Assembly: GCA_023954095.1 (NCBI GenBank) | Contig: JAMLIQ010000027.1 | Span: forward strand, 1-33,773 | DNA from: Burkholderiaceae bacterium | GTDB taxonomy: Bacteria > Pseudomonadota > Gammaproteobacteria > Burkholderiales > Burkholderiaceae_C | Direction of reading: 5' to 3' | DNA: 33,773 bases | Shown here: positions 23,447 to 31,310 of the stretch, one piece after another | How positions within the stretch are numbered: the stretch's first letter is position 1 | Layout: each line of letters starts with the position of its first letter | The notes under the pieces: generated by a model | The model's input: the letters and a program-made list of their open reading frames with translations, nothing else | Database searches by the model: none | What the model was told of the DNA's origin: nothing | Made by a program: the position numbers and the translations under genes

Positions 23447-25120
23447 TCAGTGGAAGAACTTGGCCGCGCTCTCCAGCGTTCGCCAGATGCCCCAGGCCAG
23501 CGGTATCCCCACCGCAACCCAGGCCAGGGCCACCACGGCCGCCGGGGTGTTGCCGCCACCGGCCAGGCCGGGGCCGCTGCCCACCTCGTTGGCCACGGCG
23601 CGGTCGTGCGCCAGGTGCTTCTCGTGGGCCAGCTCCTCGGGGCTCATGAACCACTTGGCATTGAGCGGGCGGATCATCAGGTTGCAGAGCAGGCCAATGG
23701 CCAGGAAGCCCACCAGGATGTACATGGTCTGGTTGTACACCTGCGCGCGCGGCAGGCCCAGGCCGATCTGGTACTCGCGCATGTAGTTCACCACCACCGG
23801 GCCGATGATGCCGGCCGTGGCCCAGGCCGTGAGCAGGCGGCCATGGATGGCGCCCACCATCTGCGTGCCGAACAGGTCGGCCAGGTAGGCCGGCACGGTG
23901 GAAAAGCTGCCGCCGTACATGCTCAGGATGATGCAGACCGCGCCCACGAACATGAGCTGGCTGCCCGCCGCCGCGCTGGCCGGAATGCTGAAATACAGCA
24001 GGCCGCCCAGAATGAAGAACACCGCATAGGTGGTCTTGCGCCCCAGCCGGTCGGATGCGCTGGCCCACACAAAGCGCCCGCCAATGTTGAACAGCGACAG
24101 CAGCGCGGTAAACCCGGCCGCAATCGCGGCGATGGAGGCGAGCTGGCCCTTGTCCAGTTCGCCAAAGGCCTTGTCCAGCCCGATCAGATGGCCGCCAAAC
24201 ACCTCCTGCAGCATGGGGCTGGCCATGCCGATCACGCCGATGCCGGCGCTCACGTTCATGCACAGCGCCATCCACACCAGCCAGAACTGCGGAATGCCCC
24301 AGACCTTGTTCACATGCACATGGTGCTGCGTGATCATGGTGTTGTGTTTGAGGGTGGCCGGCGGCGTCCAGCCGGCGGGCTTCCAGCTGCTGGGGGGCAC
24401 GCGGTAGCCCAGGGCACCGGCCATCATGAAGACGAAGTAGATCGTTGCCATGGCCAGAAAGGTCTGCACCACGCCCACGCTGGTGGGGGTGGCAAATGCC
24501 TTCATCAGCCCGGCCGCCAGGGGCGAACCGATCATGGCGCCGCCGCCAAACCCCATGATGGCCATGCCCGTGGCCATCCCGCGCCGGTCGGGGAACCATT
24601 TGATGAGCGTGGACACCGGCGAGATATAGCCCAGCCCCAGGCCAATGCCGCCAATCACGCCCGAGCCCAGCCACAGCAGCCACAGCTGGTGCGTGTACAC
24701 CCCCAGCGCCGAAATCACCAGGCCGCCGCACCAGCACAGGGCCGACACCACACCGGCCTTGCGCGGCCCGGCGCGCTCGAGCCAGCCGCCCCACAGCGCC
24801 GCCGAGCAGCCCAGCAGCACGAAGAACAGGGTGTACATCCAGCCCAGGCTGGAGATGCGCCAGTCGCAGGTGGTGGTGAACAGTTCGGCCCACAGCGACA
24901 TGTCTTTGGGGCAGGCCTGCGCGGCCGTCACGCCCAGGGCGCGCGAGAGCGGCAGCCAGAACACCGAGAACCCGTAGGCCATGCCGATGCACAGGTGGAT
25001 GGCCAGCGCCGCCGGCGGCACCAGCCAGCGGTTGAAGCCCGGCCCGGCAATGGTTCGCTCCTTGTCCAGCCAACCGGCGATGCCGTTTGACTGCCCCATG
25101 GGTTCCAGTACAGCTGACAT
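23447..25120 (-). CDS. OFA-family MFS transporter (oxalate/formate antiporter type)
   Basis: This 557-residue inner-membrane carrier has about twelve hydrophobic segments plus an extra hydrophobic C-terminal segment (VALAWVAVGIPLAWGIW). OFA/MFS marks include GMAYGFSVFWLPLS in the first helix, the LGWMYTLFFVLLGCSAALWG segment, GIGLGLGYISPVSTLIKWFP with DRRGMATG after it, and GRFVWASASDRLGRK in the second half. The start at 25120 has an ideal AAGGAG ribosome site. Position between a LysR regulator and the formate dehydrogenase operon suggests it moves formate or oxalate, although OFA proteins with this long form also carry other monocarboxylates. The interdomain loop (about 245-270) is longer than in the shortest members. 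Confidence 0.88.
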   Translation of the reverse strand: MSAVLEPMGQSNGIAGWLDKERTIAGPGFNRWLVPPAALAIHLCIGMAYGFSVFWLPLSRALGVTAAQACPKDMSLWAELFTTTCDWRISSLGWMYTLFFVLLGCSAALWGGWLERAGPRKAGVVSALCWCGGLVISALGVYTHQLWLLWLGSGVIGGIGLGLGYISPVSTLIKWFPDRRGMATGMAIMGFGGGAMIGSPLAAGLMKAFATPTSVGVVQTFLAMATIYFVFMMAGALGYRVPPSSWKPAGWTPPATLKHNTMITQHHVHVNKVWGIPQFWLVWMALCMNVSAGIGVIGMASPMLQEVFGGHLIGLDKAFGELDKGQLASIAAIAAGFTALLSLFNIGGRFVWASASDRLGRKTTYAVFFILGGLLYFSIPASAAAGSQLMFVGAVCIILSMYGGSFSTVPAYLADLFGTQMVGAIHGRLLTAWATAGIIGPVVVNYMREYQIGLGLPRAQVYNQTMYILVGFLAIGLLCNLMIRPLNAKWFMSPEELAHEKHLAHDRAVANEVGSGPGLAGGGNTPAAVVALAWVAVGIPLAWGIWRTLESAAKFFH

Positions 25121-25199
25121 GTGTGTCTCCTTGGTGTTGTTTGAATGCGCTCTGTGGCGCCCCGCGGAGTGTCTGCAAATGGCCGTGCCGGGTCTAATT

Positions 25200-25225
25200 C
25201 TTTGTCGTGATGGGTCGATACAAAG
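25200..25225. promoter_or_regulatory. Candidate operator upstream of the OFA transporter
   Basis: An imperfect dyad with outer arms CTTTGT and ACAAAG separated by 14 bp lies 80 bp upstream of the transporter start and just after the lysR stop codon. The spacing resembles LysR-type sites, but no link has been shown. Confidence 0.28.
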
Positions 25226-25231
25226 CAAAAA

Positions 25232-26209
25232 TCAGGGTTTACCTGGGGGAGGTGCCGGGGGGCGGGATGCCACGAACAGATTGCCATGCAGCTCTGCCTG
25301 CGCCAGCCATTCGGGGCCCTGGGCGAAGTCCAGCGCGGCCTCCAGCGTGCGCGAGAGGCGGTTGCTCTCGTGCACCATGAGGGCAATGGGCACCTCGATG
25401 AACGGTCCGGTCAGCGGCAGCGCCTCCAGTTCGCCATAGCCCTGCACGGCGTCCACCAGCGCGCCCGGCATGATGCTGCTGACCCGGCCGGCCACCACGG
25501 CGAGCGCCAGGGTGAGGATGGAGTTGGTCTCGATGGCCGGGCGCGGCACCACCTGCGCGCGGCGGAAGGCGCTGTCCACAATGGCGCGGTTGTGCATCTC
25601 GCCCGTCAGCAGGCACAGCGGCAGCGCCGCCGCTTCGGCCCAGGTGGTGGACGGGCCCTTTTGCAGACCGGTGGGCGAGGGCGCGCTGGCCCGGCGCAGC
25701 AGAAAGTAGTGCTCGGTGTACTGCGGCACCACGCGCAGCGGTGCGCGGGTGCCCTCCAGGCGTTCGGGGTAGCCCATGGCCATGTCCAGCACCATGTTCT
25801 CCAGGCCCGACTCCAGTTCGGACGAACTCATGGAGCGCAGCGTGCAGACGATGCCCGGGTGCAGGTCGTGCAGCATGCCCACCAAGCGCGCCGCAATCGG
25901 CATGCACATGGGCACGGCGCCAATGTGCAGCTGCCCGCTGGGCGATGCGGCGCTGCTTCGCAGTTCCTGCTGCAGCAGCTCGTGCTCGCGCAGCATGCGC
26001 CGTGCGCTGGCCAGCACGCGTTCCCCCTCGGTGGTGAACCCGGCAAAACTGCGCCCCCGCGTGACGATGGCCACGCCCAGGCTTTCTTCGAGCGCACGCA
26101 GCGCGTTCGACAGCGCGGGCTGCGTCACATGGCAGGCCAGCGCGGCACGGCCAAAGTGGCGCTGTTCATCGAGCGCCAGCAGGTACTTGAAGGAAACGAA
26201 CAGGTTCAC
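25232..26209 (-). CDS. LysR-type transcriptional regulator of the formate cluster
   Basis: This 325-residue regulator has the N-terminal LysR winged helix-turn-helix: FKYLLALDEQRHFGRAALAC, then HVTQPALSNALRALEESLG, then TTEGERVLASARRML. A periplasmic-binding-like effector domain follows (about 90-300). The start is GTG at 26209 with GAGGTG seven bases upstream; the first residues MNLFVSFKYL fit family alignment. It is on the same strand, 111 bp upstream of the transporter and formate dehydrogenase genes, matching the FdsR position in Cupriavidus apart from the inserted transporter. It probably responds to formate or a related small acid, which is inference. Confidence 0.92.
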   Translation of the reverse strand: MNLFVSFKYLLALDEQRHFGRAALACHVTQPALSNALRALEESLGVAIVTRGRSFAGFTTEGERVLASARRMLREHELLQQELRSSAASPSGQLHIGAVPMCMPIAARLVGMLHDLHPGIVCTLRSMSSSELESGLENMVLDMAMGYPERLEGTRAPLRVVPQYTEHYFLLRRASAPSPTGLQKGPSTTWAEAAALPLCLLTGEMHNRAIVDSAFRRAQVVPRPAIETNSILTLALAVVAGRVSSIMPGALVDAVQGYGELEALPLTGPFIEVPIALMVHESNRLSRTLEAALDFAQGPEWLAQAELHGNLFVASRPPAPPPGKP

Positions 26210-26354
26210 GCCAACACCTCACATCGCACAGGGCCCCAGCGCCTTGCAGCGGCGCATCGGGCGGCGATTGTGCCCGCACAGGCTTGCAGCAGCTTTGCAG
26301 GGCGCGCTGCCAGGCGGGTGCGGCGGATCTGCAAGAAATGAATGAAACGACCGC

Positions 26355-26396
26355 TAACGCTTACTGTACAAGCGCTATAAGCTATCAAAACAAAAG
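26355..26396 (+). repeat. Dispersed intergenic repeat, copy G
   Basis: It reads TAACGCTTACTGTACAAGCG then CTATAAGCTATCAAAACAAA in plus orientation, ending just before the phnA stop codon (26399-26401). The rest of the lysR to phnA gap (26210-26354) shows no other gene. Confidence 0.72.
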
Positions 26397-26398
26397 CA

Positions 26399-26752
26399 TT
26401 ACGCCTTCTTCAGGAACTCGGACTTGAGCAGCATGCTGCCCAGGTCGGTCTTGCAGTCCACGTTGTGCCCGTCGGCGCCGTCCACCAGCCGGATGCCCTT
26501 GATCTTGCTGCCCTTTTTCAGGGTGGACGACGAGCCCTTGACCTTGAGGTCCTTCACCAGAATCACGGCGTCGCCATCCTGCAGCGGGTTGCCGTTGGCA
26601 TCGCGCACCACGCCATCGCCCGTGGTCTCGTCGTCCCCGCTGGCAGCGGCCTGCGGCCACTCGTGCGCGCAGTCCGGGCAGATGAAGTTCTCTCCATCGG
26701 GGTAGGTGTTTTCCTGGCCGCATTGCGGGCAGGCGGGGGCGGTGTGGGGCAT
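26399..26752 (-). CDS. yjdM: PhnA/YjdM zinc-ribbon domain protein
   Basis: This 117-residue small cytoplasmic protein has an N-terminal zinc ribbon, CPQC (8-11) and CPDC (25-28), followed by an acidic linker and the PhnA domain. Diagnostic segments are DGVVRDANGNPLQDGDAVIL, VKDLKVKGSSSTLKKGSKIK and the C-terminal MLLKSEFLKK. Despite the PhnA name, the family is not proven to act in phosphonate metabolism and its function is open. An AGGA ribosome site lies eight bases before the ATG. It stands alone between repeat copy G and the ATPase/DUF4276 pair. Confidence 0.93.
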   Translation of the reverse strand: MPHTAPACPQCGQENTYPDGENFICPDCAHEWPQAAASGDDETTGDGVVRDANGNPLQDGDAVILVKDLKVKGSSSTLKKGSKIKGIRLVDGADGHNVDCKTDLGSMLLKSEFLKKA

Positions 26753-26827
26753 GGGGGATTCCTGTGTGGTGGTGGGGCTATTGTTCTCGTAGCCGATCGG
26801 TAGACGAGAGGTGTGGGCAAGCGGATC

Positions 26828-27403
26828 TCAAGTGACCAGCAACTCCGCGCTCAGACGCCGGATGCCGACCACCAAGTGACGGAAGCTGGGAGATCGGGCG
26901 TTTTCCAGCGCCAGGTGTCGGCCAATGCGCGCTGATCCGTCGCGCTTGTCGTAGCGGTTTTTTGTCAATGCCCTCAGCTCTCGGCTTGGGCTCCCAAGGC
27001 TGTCCGGATCGCGGAACTTGCTTTTGAGCTGTTGTCGCTCCAGACCAGGGATTTCAAGCGCTTGCGAGACGGCGGCCAAGTCGGCCAGATAAAACGTTTC
27101 TAATTCCGTGCAGGCGATTCGGACGAGGCAGTGTGTTTCTCGCCGCGTGCCGACGCAACGCTCTTGCAAGGAGCGCTTGAGTGCGACGCAGTCTGCATGG
27201 CTGTCCTGGTCCCGCAGCACCAGAAAGCGCGCTTGCGGGTTGAGATAGCCCCGGATTCGCAGGGCCATGCGTTTTTCCATATCCTGCTTGCCCTGAAACG
27301 GAATGACCCGATGGCCTATTCCAGCGGGCAAGAGGCGTGGCAAAAGAGTATCCAGAAGGCAGCGCTCGACCTCGCCTTCGACCAGAAAGACTATTTCCTT
27401 CAT
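26828..27403 (-). CDS. DUF4276 family protein, TOPRIM-like, partner of an AAA ATPase
   Basis: This 191-residue protein starts KEIVFLVEGEVERCLLDTLL, with a glutamate (Glu9) at the TOPRIM position, then FLVLRDQDSHADC with the paired aspartates 65 and 67. This is the layout of a small TOPRIM-type nuclease-like fold. The middle and end (ACTELETFYLADL, SKFRDPDSLGSPSRELRALT) are typical of DUF4276. The start ATG at 27403 overlaps the stop of the ATPase gene (ATGA), so the pair is translationally coupled. Splitting of an ATPase and a TOPRIM protein into adjacent genes recalls OLD-family and PARIS-like defence modules, so an anti-phage role is plausible but unproven. The two genes look AT-richer than the surroundings, suggesting acquisition. 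Confidence 0.78.
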   Translation of the reverse strand: MKEIVFLVEGEVERCLLDTLLPRLLPAGIGHRVIPFQGKQDMEKRMALRIRGYLNPQARFLVLRDQDSHADCVALKRSLQERCVGTRRETHCLVRIACTELETFYLADLAAVSQALEIPGLERQQLKSKFRDPDSLGSPSRELRALTKNRYDKRDGSARIGRHLALENARSPSFRHLVVGIRRLSAELLVT

Positions 27404-28593
27404 TGCGGGTCCGCACCGTCGAAAAAGCCCTCTTTCCAGAGGTAGCCCAATTGATCTCCTTCCCCCATATAGGCGGCGACTTGGGCATTGTCTTTGGCGC
27501 GATGGACTTCGGTGCAACCGTCTCGCTTGACCAGCCAGCAGGCTTCTTCCAGTTCAATGGCGTTCAGGAAGTCGGGGGAGTGGGTGGAGACAAAGACCTG
27601 ACCGCCGCGATTCGCATAAGCGCGGAACTCCTCGGCCAAGGCGCCCATGAGCGTGGGATAGAGCTGATTTTCTGGCTCCTCCACGCAGAGCAGCGGGTGT
27701 GGGCTGGGGTCGTGCAGCAGCACCAGGTAGGCAAACATCTTGATCGTGCCGTCTGACACGTAGCGATCAAGGAAGGGCGTCTTGAATGAGCCGTCCTGGA
27801 AACGCAAGGAAAGATAGCCGTCGTCCATCAGCATGGGCTCGACGGCCGACACCCCCGGCACGCGCCGGGCCATGATGTCCAGAATGTGCTGAAACACCGC
27901 GGGGTGCTGCTCGTGCAGCGTGCGTGCGACCAACGGCAGGTTGTCGCCAGATTCGCTCAGATGCTCCGAATCGCCAGACGCATCCTTGCGCCCCCGCGCC
28001 GCGCTGATGTGGAAGTCCGACACATGCCAGTGCTCGATCAACTGGCGGAAGGCATTGGCAGCCTTGAACCGCTCGAACTGCCCCAGTCCTTTGATCGCCA
28101 GTGCATCGGGGGCCACTCTCTGGGTCTCACGTTCCAACTCTTCTTCGGACTTGGTGAAATCCTCTTCGTTGACGATGGCGTAGCCATCGCCCTGGGTGAA
28201 GTCCAGGAAGTGGAACGGTTTGCCATGGCGCCCGCGCTTGTAGCGCAGCACCTCGCGCAGCACCACAGGCTGGCCGCCCACTTCGCCAATTTCCACTGAA
28301 TAGGTCACCAGGCGCTCTTTGCCCGTGATCTCCATGCGGTACTGGATTTCGACAATGATGGAATCGTTCTCAGGATCGCATCCTCGGCTCAACACTTCGC
28401 GAAAACGTCCTCGTTTGTCCAGTGCCGTACGCACGCTGCCCTTCAGGCAGTCGTGCAAAAAGCCAAACACATCAAACAGCGTGGTTTTGCCGGTGCCATT
28501 GGCGCCCACGACTACCAGGAAACCGGGCAGATCGGTCAGATTGACTTCACGGAACGCCTTGAAATTGCGCAGGCGGATGGTCTCGATCTTCAT
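27400..28593 (-). CDS. AAA family (AAA_21/SMC-like) ATPase, candidate defence module
   Basis: This 397-residue ABC/SMC-like ATPase starts MKIETIRLRNFKAFREVNLT, with Walker A GANGTGKT at 30-37. The region about 60-260 is variable and may sense a ligand or nucleic acid. The C-terminal half has the signature region YVSDGTIKMFAYL (278-290), Walker B LLCVEEPENQLYP (301-313) and the switch histidine in STHSPDFLN (336-344). All ATPase motifs look intact. It is coupled to the downstream DUF4276 gene by an ATGA overlap and sits between phnA and dinG. Families with this domain pairing often act in phage defence, but no specific system can be claimed from the sequence alone. A GAGG ribosome site precedes the ATG. 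Confidence 0.88.
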   Translation of the reverse strand: MKIETIRLRNFKAFREVNLTDLPGFLVVVGANGTGKTTLFDVFGFLHDCLKGSVRTALDKRGRFREVLSRGCDPENDSIIVEIQYRMEITGKERLVTYSVEIGEVGGQPVVLREVLRYKRGRHGKPFHFLDFTQGDGYAIVNEEDFTKSEEELERETQRVAPDALAIKGLGQFERFKAANAFRQLIEHWHVSDFHISAARGRKDASGDSEHLSESGDNLPLVARTLHEQHPAVFQHILDIMARRVPGVSAVEPMLMDDGYLSLRFQDGSFKTPFLDRYVSDGTIKMFAYLVLLHDPSPHPLLCVEEPENQLYPTLMGALAEEFRAYANRGGQVFVSTHSPDFLNAIELEEACWLVKRDGCTEVHRAKDNAQVAAYMGEGDQLGYLWKEGFFDGADPQ

Positions 28594-28676
28594 GCTGTGG
28601 CCTCAGGAGCTTTTGAACGCCGCGAACATCGCGATGGTCGGCTGCGCGGCGTACTTTGTTGCGCAGCAAAACCCCA

Positions 28677-30857
28677 TTATCCAGCGGCGCCGCGCCGCTC
28701 CAGCGTGAACGGCGGCAGCCCCTTGAGCAGGCGCTGGCCGTAGCTGGTGCGGGTCAGGCGCTTGTCGTAGCAGTACACATGCGCCTGGTCTTCTTCGGTG
28801 CGTATGGCGCGGCCCGCCCATTGCGCCAGGCGGATGGCGGTGGCGGGCACCACCAGTTCGCTGAAAGGGTCGCGCCCCACGGCGCGCAGCCATTCGGCGC
28901 GGGCTTCGCCCACGGGGTCGTCGGGCGGGGCAAAGGGCAGCTTGGTGATGAACACCGATTCGCACAGGCGTCCGGGCAGATCCAGCCCCTCGCCGAAAGA
29001 CTGCATGCCGAAGATGATGGAGGGCTCGCCGTCTGCCACGCGCTCGCGGTGGCGCGCCAGCAGCTGGGTGCGCGGGAGCTGGTTTTGCACCAGCACCCGG
29101 TTGCGCATGTGGGTGGCCAGTGCGTCGACGGCCTGGCGCATTTGCTCGCGCGAGGTGAACAGTACGAGTGCGCCGTAACGCACATGCACCAGGTCGTTGA
29201 GCAGAGCGTCGACCATTTCGGTGGTGAACTCGGCGGCGTTCTTCGGGTCGGCCCGCGTTTCAGCGGCAATCAAGGTGCCCTGGGCGGCGTAGTTGAAGGG
29301 GCTGGCCACTTCCAGCGTGGTGGCGGCTTCGTCTCCATGCAGGCCAGATTCGCGCAGGAAAAAGTCGAATTGCCCGCAGCTCGTCAGCGTGGCTGAGGTC
29401 AGCACCGCGCCGCGCACGCTGCTCCACAGGTGGCCGCGCAGCGTGCTGCCGGGCAGGATGGGGCTGGCGTGGGCGCGTACGAGGATGAAATCGTTGTCCA
29501 CCTCCAGCGTGAACCACTTGGCCGGGGGCACAAAGCCCTGCGTTTCTCCGGCGGGGGCCTCCTGCAGCAGCAGCTGCGCCGTGGCGTGTACCTCTTCGAG
29601 CCGAGGCGCCAGCATGCCGATCTGTGCGTACAGCTGCGACAGTCGGCGCGCCTCGTCGGGCTTGTCGCGCATCTCGGCGCGCAGCGCCTTGGAGACGGCG
29701 CGCAGGCATTCCAGAAAACCGTTGGCATGGTGCGCCAGCTGGCCCAGCGGCTCGATCAGTGCCTCGGGCAGCACGCCGCGCGGCACGCGCGCGCGCGCCG
29801 GTCCCCAGGCTGAAGGCTGGCTGCGCAGCGCCGGGCCATACAGGTCCATCACCAGACGCTCGAGGTCTTGCAGGGTCTGGCGCAATGCGCTGGAGTGCCG
29901 GGGGATGTCGGCCACTTCGGTCACCTCCACCAGCGTGCCGATGCGCAGCGCGCGGCTGGCCAGGCGGTCGATCCAGCCCAGGCGGCTGAGGTTGGCGCTG
30001 CAAGCAAATTGTTGCAAGGCGGTGGCGGGCAGGTGGTGGGCTTCGTCCAGCACCAACAGGCAGTTGTCCAGTTCGGGCAGCACCCGCGCGCCCAATGACG
30101 AGAGCAGCAGGTCGTGGTTGGCCACGATGACTTGTGCGCCCACCAAATCCTTGCGCCGGTCGTAATACACGCACTGGCTGAAGACGGGGCAATGCCGCCC
30201 GGCGCACGAGGCCCCTTCCGCCGCCACAGGGCTCCAGGCCTCGGGCTCGGGCGGGGTTTCCAGGCTATCGCGGTCGCCATCCCAGGCGCCCTGGGTCAGG
30301 GTTTTCGCCATGCTGGCGTAGAACTGCATGCGTGCTTCGGCCTCCTGGTGCGAGCGCCGGGGCCGTGCGCTGGCGGCCTCCTCGGGGAACAGGTCGTCGT
30401 CTTCCGCGTCACCGTCGGACCCGCCAGTGCCGGCCAGGCGTTCGAGCTTGAGCCTGCACACATAGCGTCCGCGCCCCTTGGCCAGCGCGAACTTGAAGGG
30501 CTGTTCCATCTGCGCCGCCAGCGCAGGCAGGTCCTTGTTCACCAGTTGCTCCTGCAGCGCCACCGTGGCGGTGGAGATCAGCACCCGCGTGCCGCGTGCC
30601 AGTGCCATTGCGATGGCCGGTGCGCAGTAGGCCAGCGACTTGCCCACGCCCGTGCCCGCCTGGATCACGGCGATGGCGCGTGTGGGTGCGGGCTCGCCGC
30701 TGTCTTCATCCACCTTGCCCAGCGTGGCGCAGCTGAAGGTCTGCGCCACTTGCTCGGCCATGCGCCGCTGGCCGCCCCGGCTGCGAAAACCGGGAGTGGC
30801 CTGCACCACGGCATCAAACGATTGCAGGGCCTGGGCGGCCCATTCGGGGGAGGGCAT
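28677..30857 (-). CDS. dinG: ATP-dependent DNA helicase DinG
   Basis: This 726-residue iron-sulfur superfamily 2 helicase of the XPD/DinG group unwinds DNA 5' to 3' and helps resolve R-loops and damage. It has Walker A AGTGVGKS (67-74) and a candidate [4Fe-4S] set Cys133, Cys217, Cys222 and Cys228 (YVCRLKL and SCAGRHCPVFSQC). Further motifs are the DEAH box (270-273), TSATLT in the second half, and the C-terminal FGMQSFGEGLDLPG and AQWAGRAIRTEED motifs. The acidic, low-complexity insertion at about 145-170 is unlike the compact core. It lies upstream of the ATPase/DUF4276 pair on the same strand with an 83-bp gap, but is probably a core gene flanked by acquired material on both sides. Confidence 0.95.
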   Translation of the reverse strand: MPSPEWAAQALQSFDAVVQATPGFRSRGGQRRMAEQVAQTFSCATLGKVDEDSGEPAPTRAIAVIQAGTGVGKSLAYCAPAIAMALARGTRVLISTATVALQEQLVNKDLPALAAQMEQPFKFALAKGRGRYVCRLKLERLAGTGGSDGDAEDDDLFPEEAASARPRRSHQEAEARMQFYASMAKTLTQGAWDGDRDSLETPPEPEAWSPVAAEGASCAGRHCPVFSQCVYYDRRKDLVGAQVIVANHDLLLSSLGARVLPELDNCLLVLDEAHHLPATALQQFACSANLSRLGWIDRLASRALRIGTLVEVTEVADIPRHSSALRQTLQDLERLVMDLYGPALRSQPSAWGPARARVPRGVLPEALIEPLGQLAHHANGFLECLRAVSKALRAEMRDKPDEARRLSQLYAQIGMLAPRLEEVHATAQLLLQEAPAGETQGFVPPAKWFTLEVDNDFILVRAHASPILPGSTLRGHLWSSVRGAVLTSATLTSCGQFDFFLRESGLHGDEAATTLEVASPFNYAAQGTLIAAETRADPKNAAEFTTEMVDALLNDLVHVRYGALVLFTSREQMRQAVDALATHMRNRVLVQNQLPRTQLLARHRERVADGEPSIIFGMQSFGEGLDLPGRLCESVFITKLPFAPPDDPVGEARAEWLRAVGRDPFSELVVPATAIRLAQWAGRAIRTEEDQAHVYCYDKRLTRTSYGQRLLKGLPPFTLERRGAAG

Positions 30858-30875
30858 GGGTGAAAGTTGCTGTAA

Positions 30876-30918
30876 TGCTTGATGAATAAGCGTCTGTAGC
30901 TATGTATTATGTAGCATC
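30876..30918 (+). repeat. Dispersed intergenic repeat, copy H (degenerate)
   Basis: It reads TTGATGAATAAGCGTCTGTA then GCTATGTATTATGTAGCATC, a decayed form of the core with the GCTAT end kept. It lies upstream of the dinG start codon. Confidence 0.5.
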
Positions 30919-30989
30919 AAGCGGATGCAACGGGGCTGCAAAACTGTTGATTTGTACAGCATTATGGTGCAAGCCATGCTGGACCGCTT

Positions 30990-31092
30990 ATGAAAACCCT
31001 GTCCGCAGAACTCGGCGGCCAAGCCATCCGCCGTGTCCATGACGAAGACACGGAGGCTTGGCGGTTTTCCGTGATTGATGTGGCGCAGGCCC
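30990..31092 (+). pseudogene. Fragment of a BRO-N / antirepressor-like protein
   Basis: The first 34 codons give GGQAIRRVHDEDTEAWRFSV followed by IDVAQAL, which resembles the opening of phage-type BRO-N antirepressor proteins (IRRVYDE...WYFSVVDV). After VAQAL the frame runs into Arg/Gln-rich non-homologous sequence, so only the N-terminal start survives. A normal protein would be well over 100 residues. The break point lies where a different gene fragment begins on the opposite strand. The match is from memory of the family pattern and is moderate in strength. Confidence 0.5.
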
Positions 31093-31250
31093 TCGGGCGA
31101 CAGCAGCCACAGCACCCGCGCCAGCGCCAGGTCTTCCTGGAACGCAGGCACGCCGCGCGAGCGCAGGAAGCCCGTGAGGCAGGCGGTAGACGGGTACGGC
31201 GTGTTGCGCCGCGTCATCGGCGGGATGGCGGCGAGCGCGCGGGGAGGCGG
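31078..31250 (-). pseudogene. Fragment of a B12-binding radical SAM protein N-terminus
   Basis: On the minus strand the frame reads IPPMTRRNTPYPSTACLTGF then LRSRGVPAFQEDLALARVLW then LLSPEGLRHI. This closely recalls the N-terminus of a B12-binding domain radical SAM protein (PPLTQLNTPYP...YLTGFLRSRG...DLALAL). The match stops abruptly at about 31078, where the frame becomes the antisense of the BRO-like fragment. No radical SAM CxxxCxxC motif or remaining domain is present, so it is a truncated remnant. The upstream edge is not sharply defined. Confidence 0.5.
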
Positions 31251-31267
31251 CGGCAGGCTGATACTTC

Positions 31268-31310
31268 TATTTTGATAGCTGCTTGCGCTTGCTGTGTATG
31301 CGCTAGAGCC
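31268..31310 (-). repeat. Dispersed intergenic repeat, copy I
   Basis: On the minus strand it reads GGCTCTAGCGCATACACAGC then AAGCGCAAGCAGCTATCAAA, matching copies A and B. It directly follows the tetR stop codon. Confidence 0.72.
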
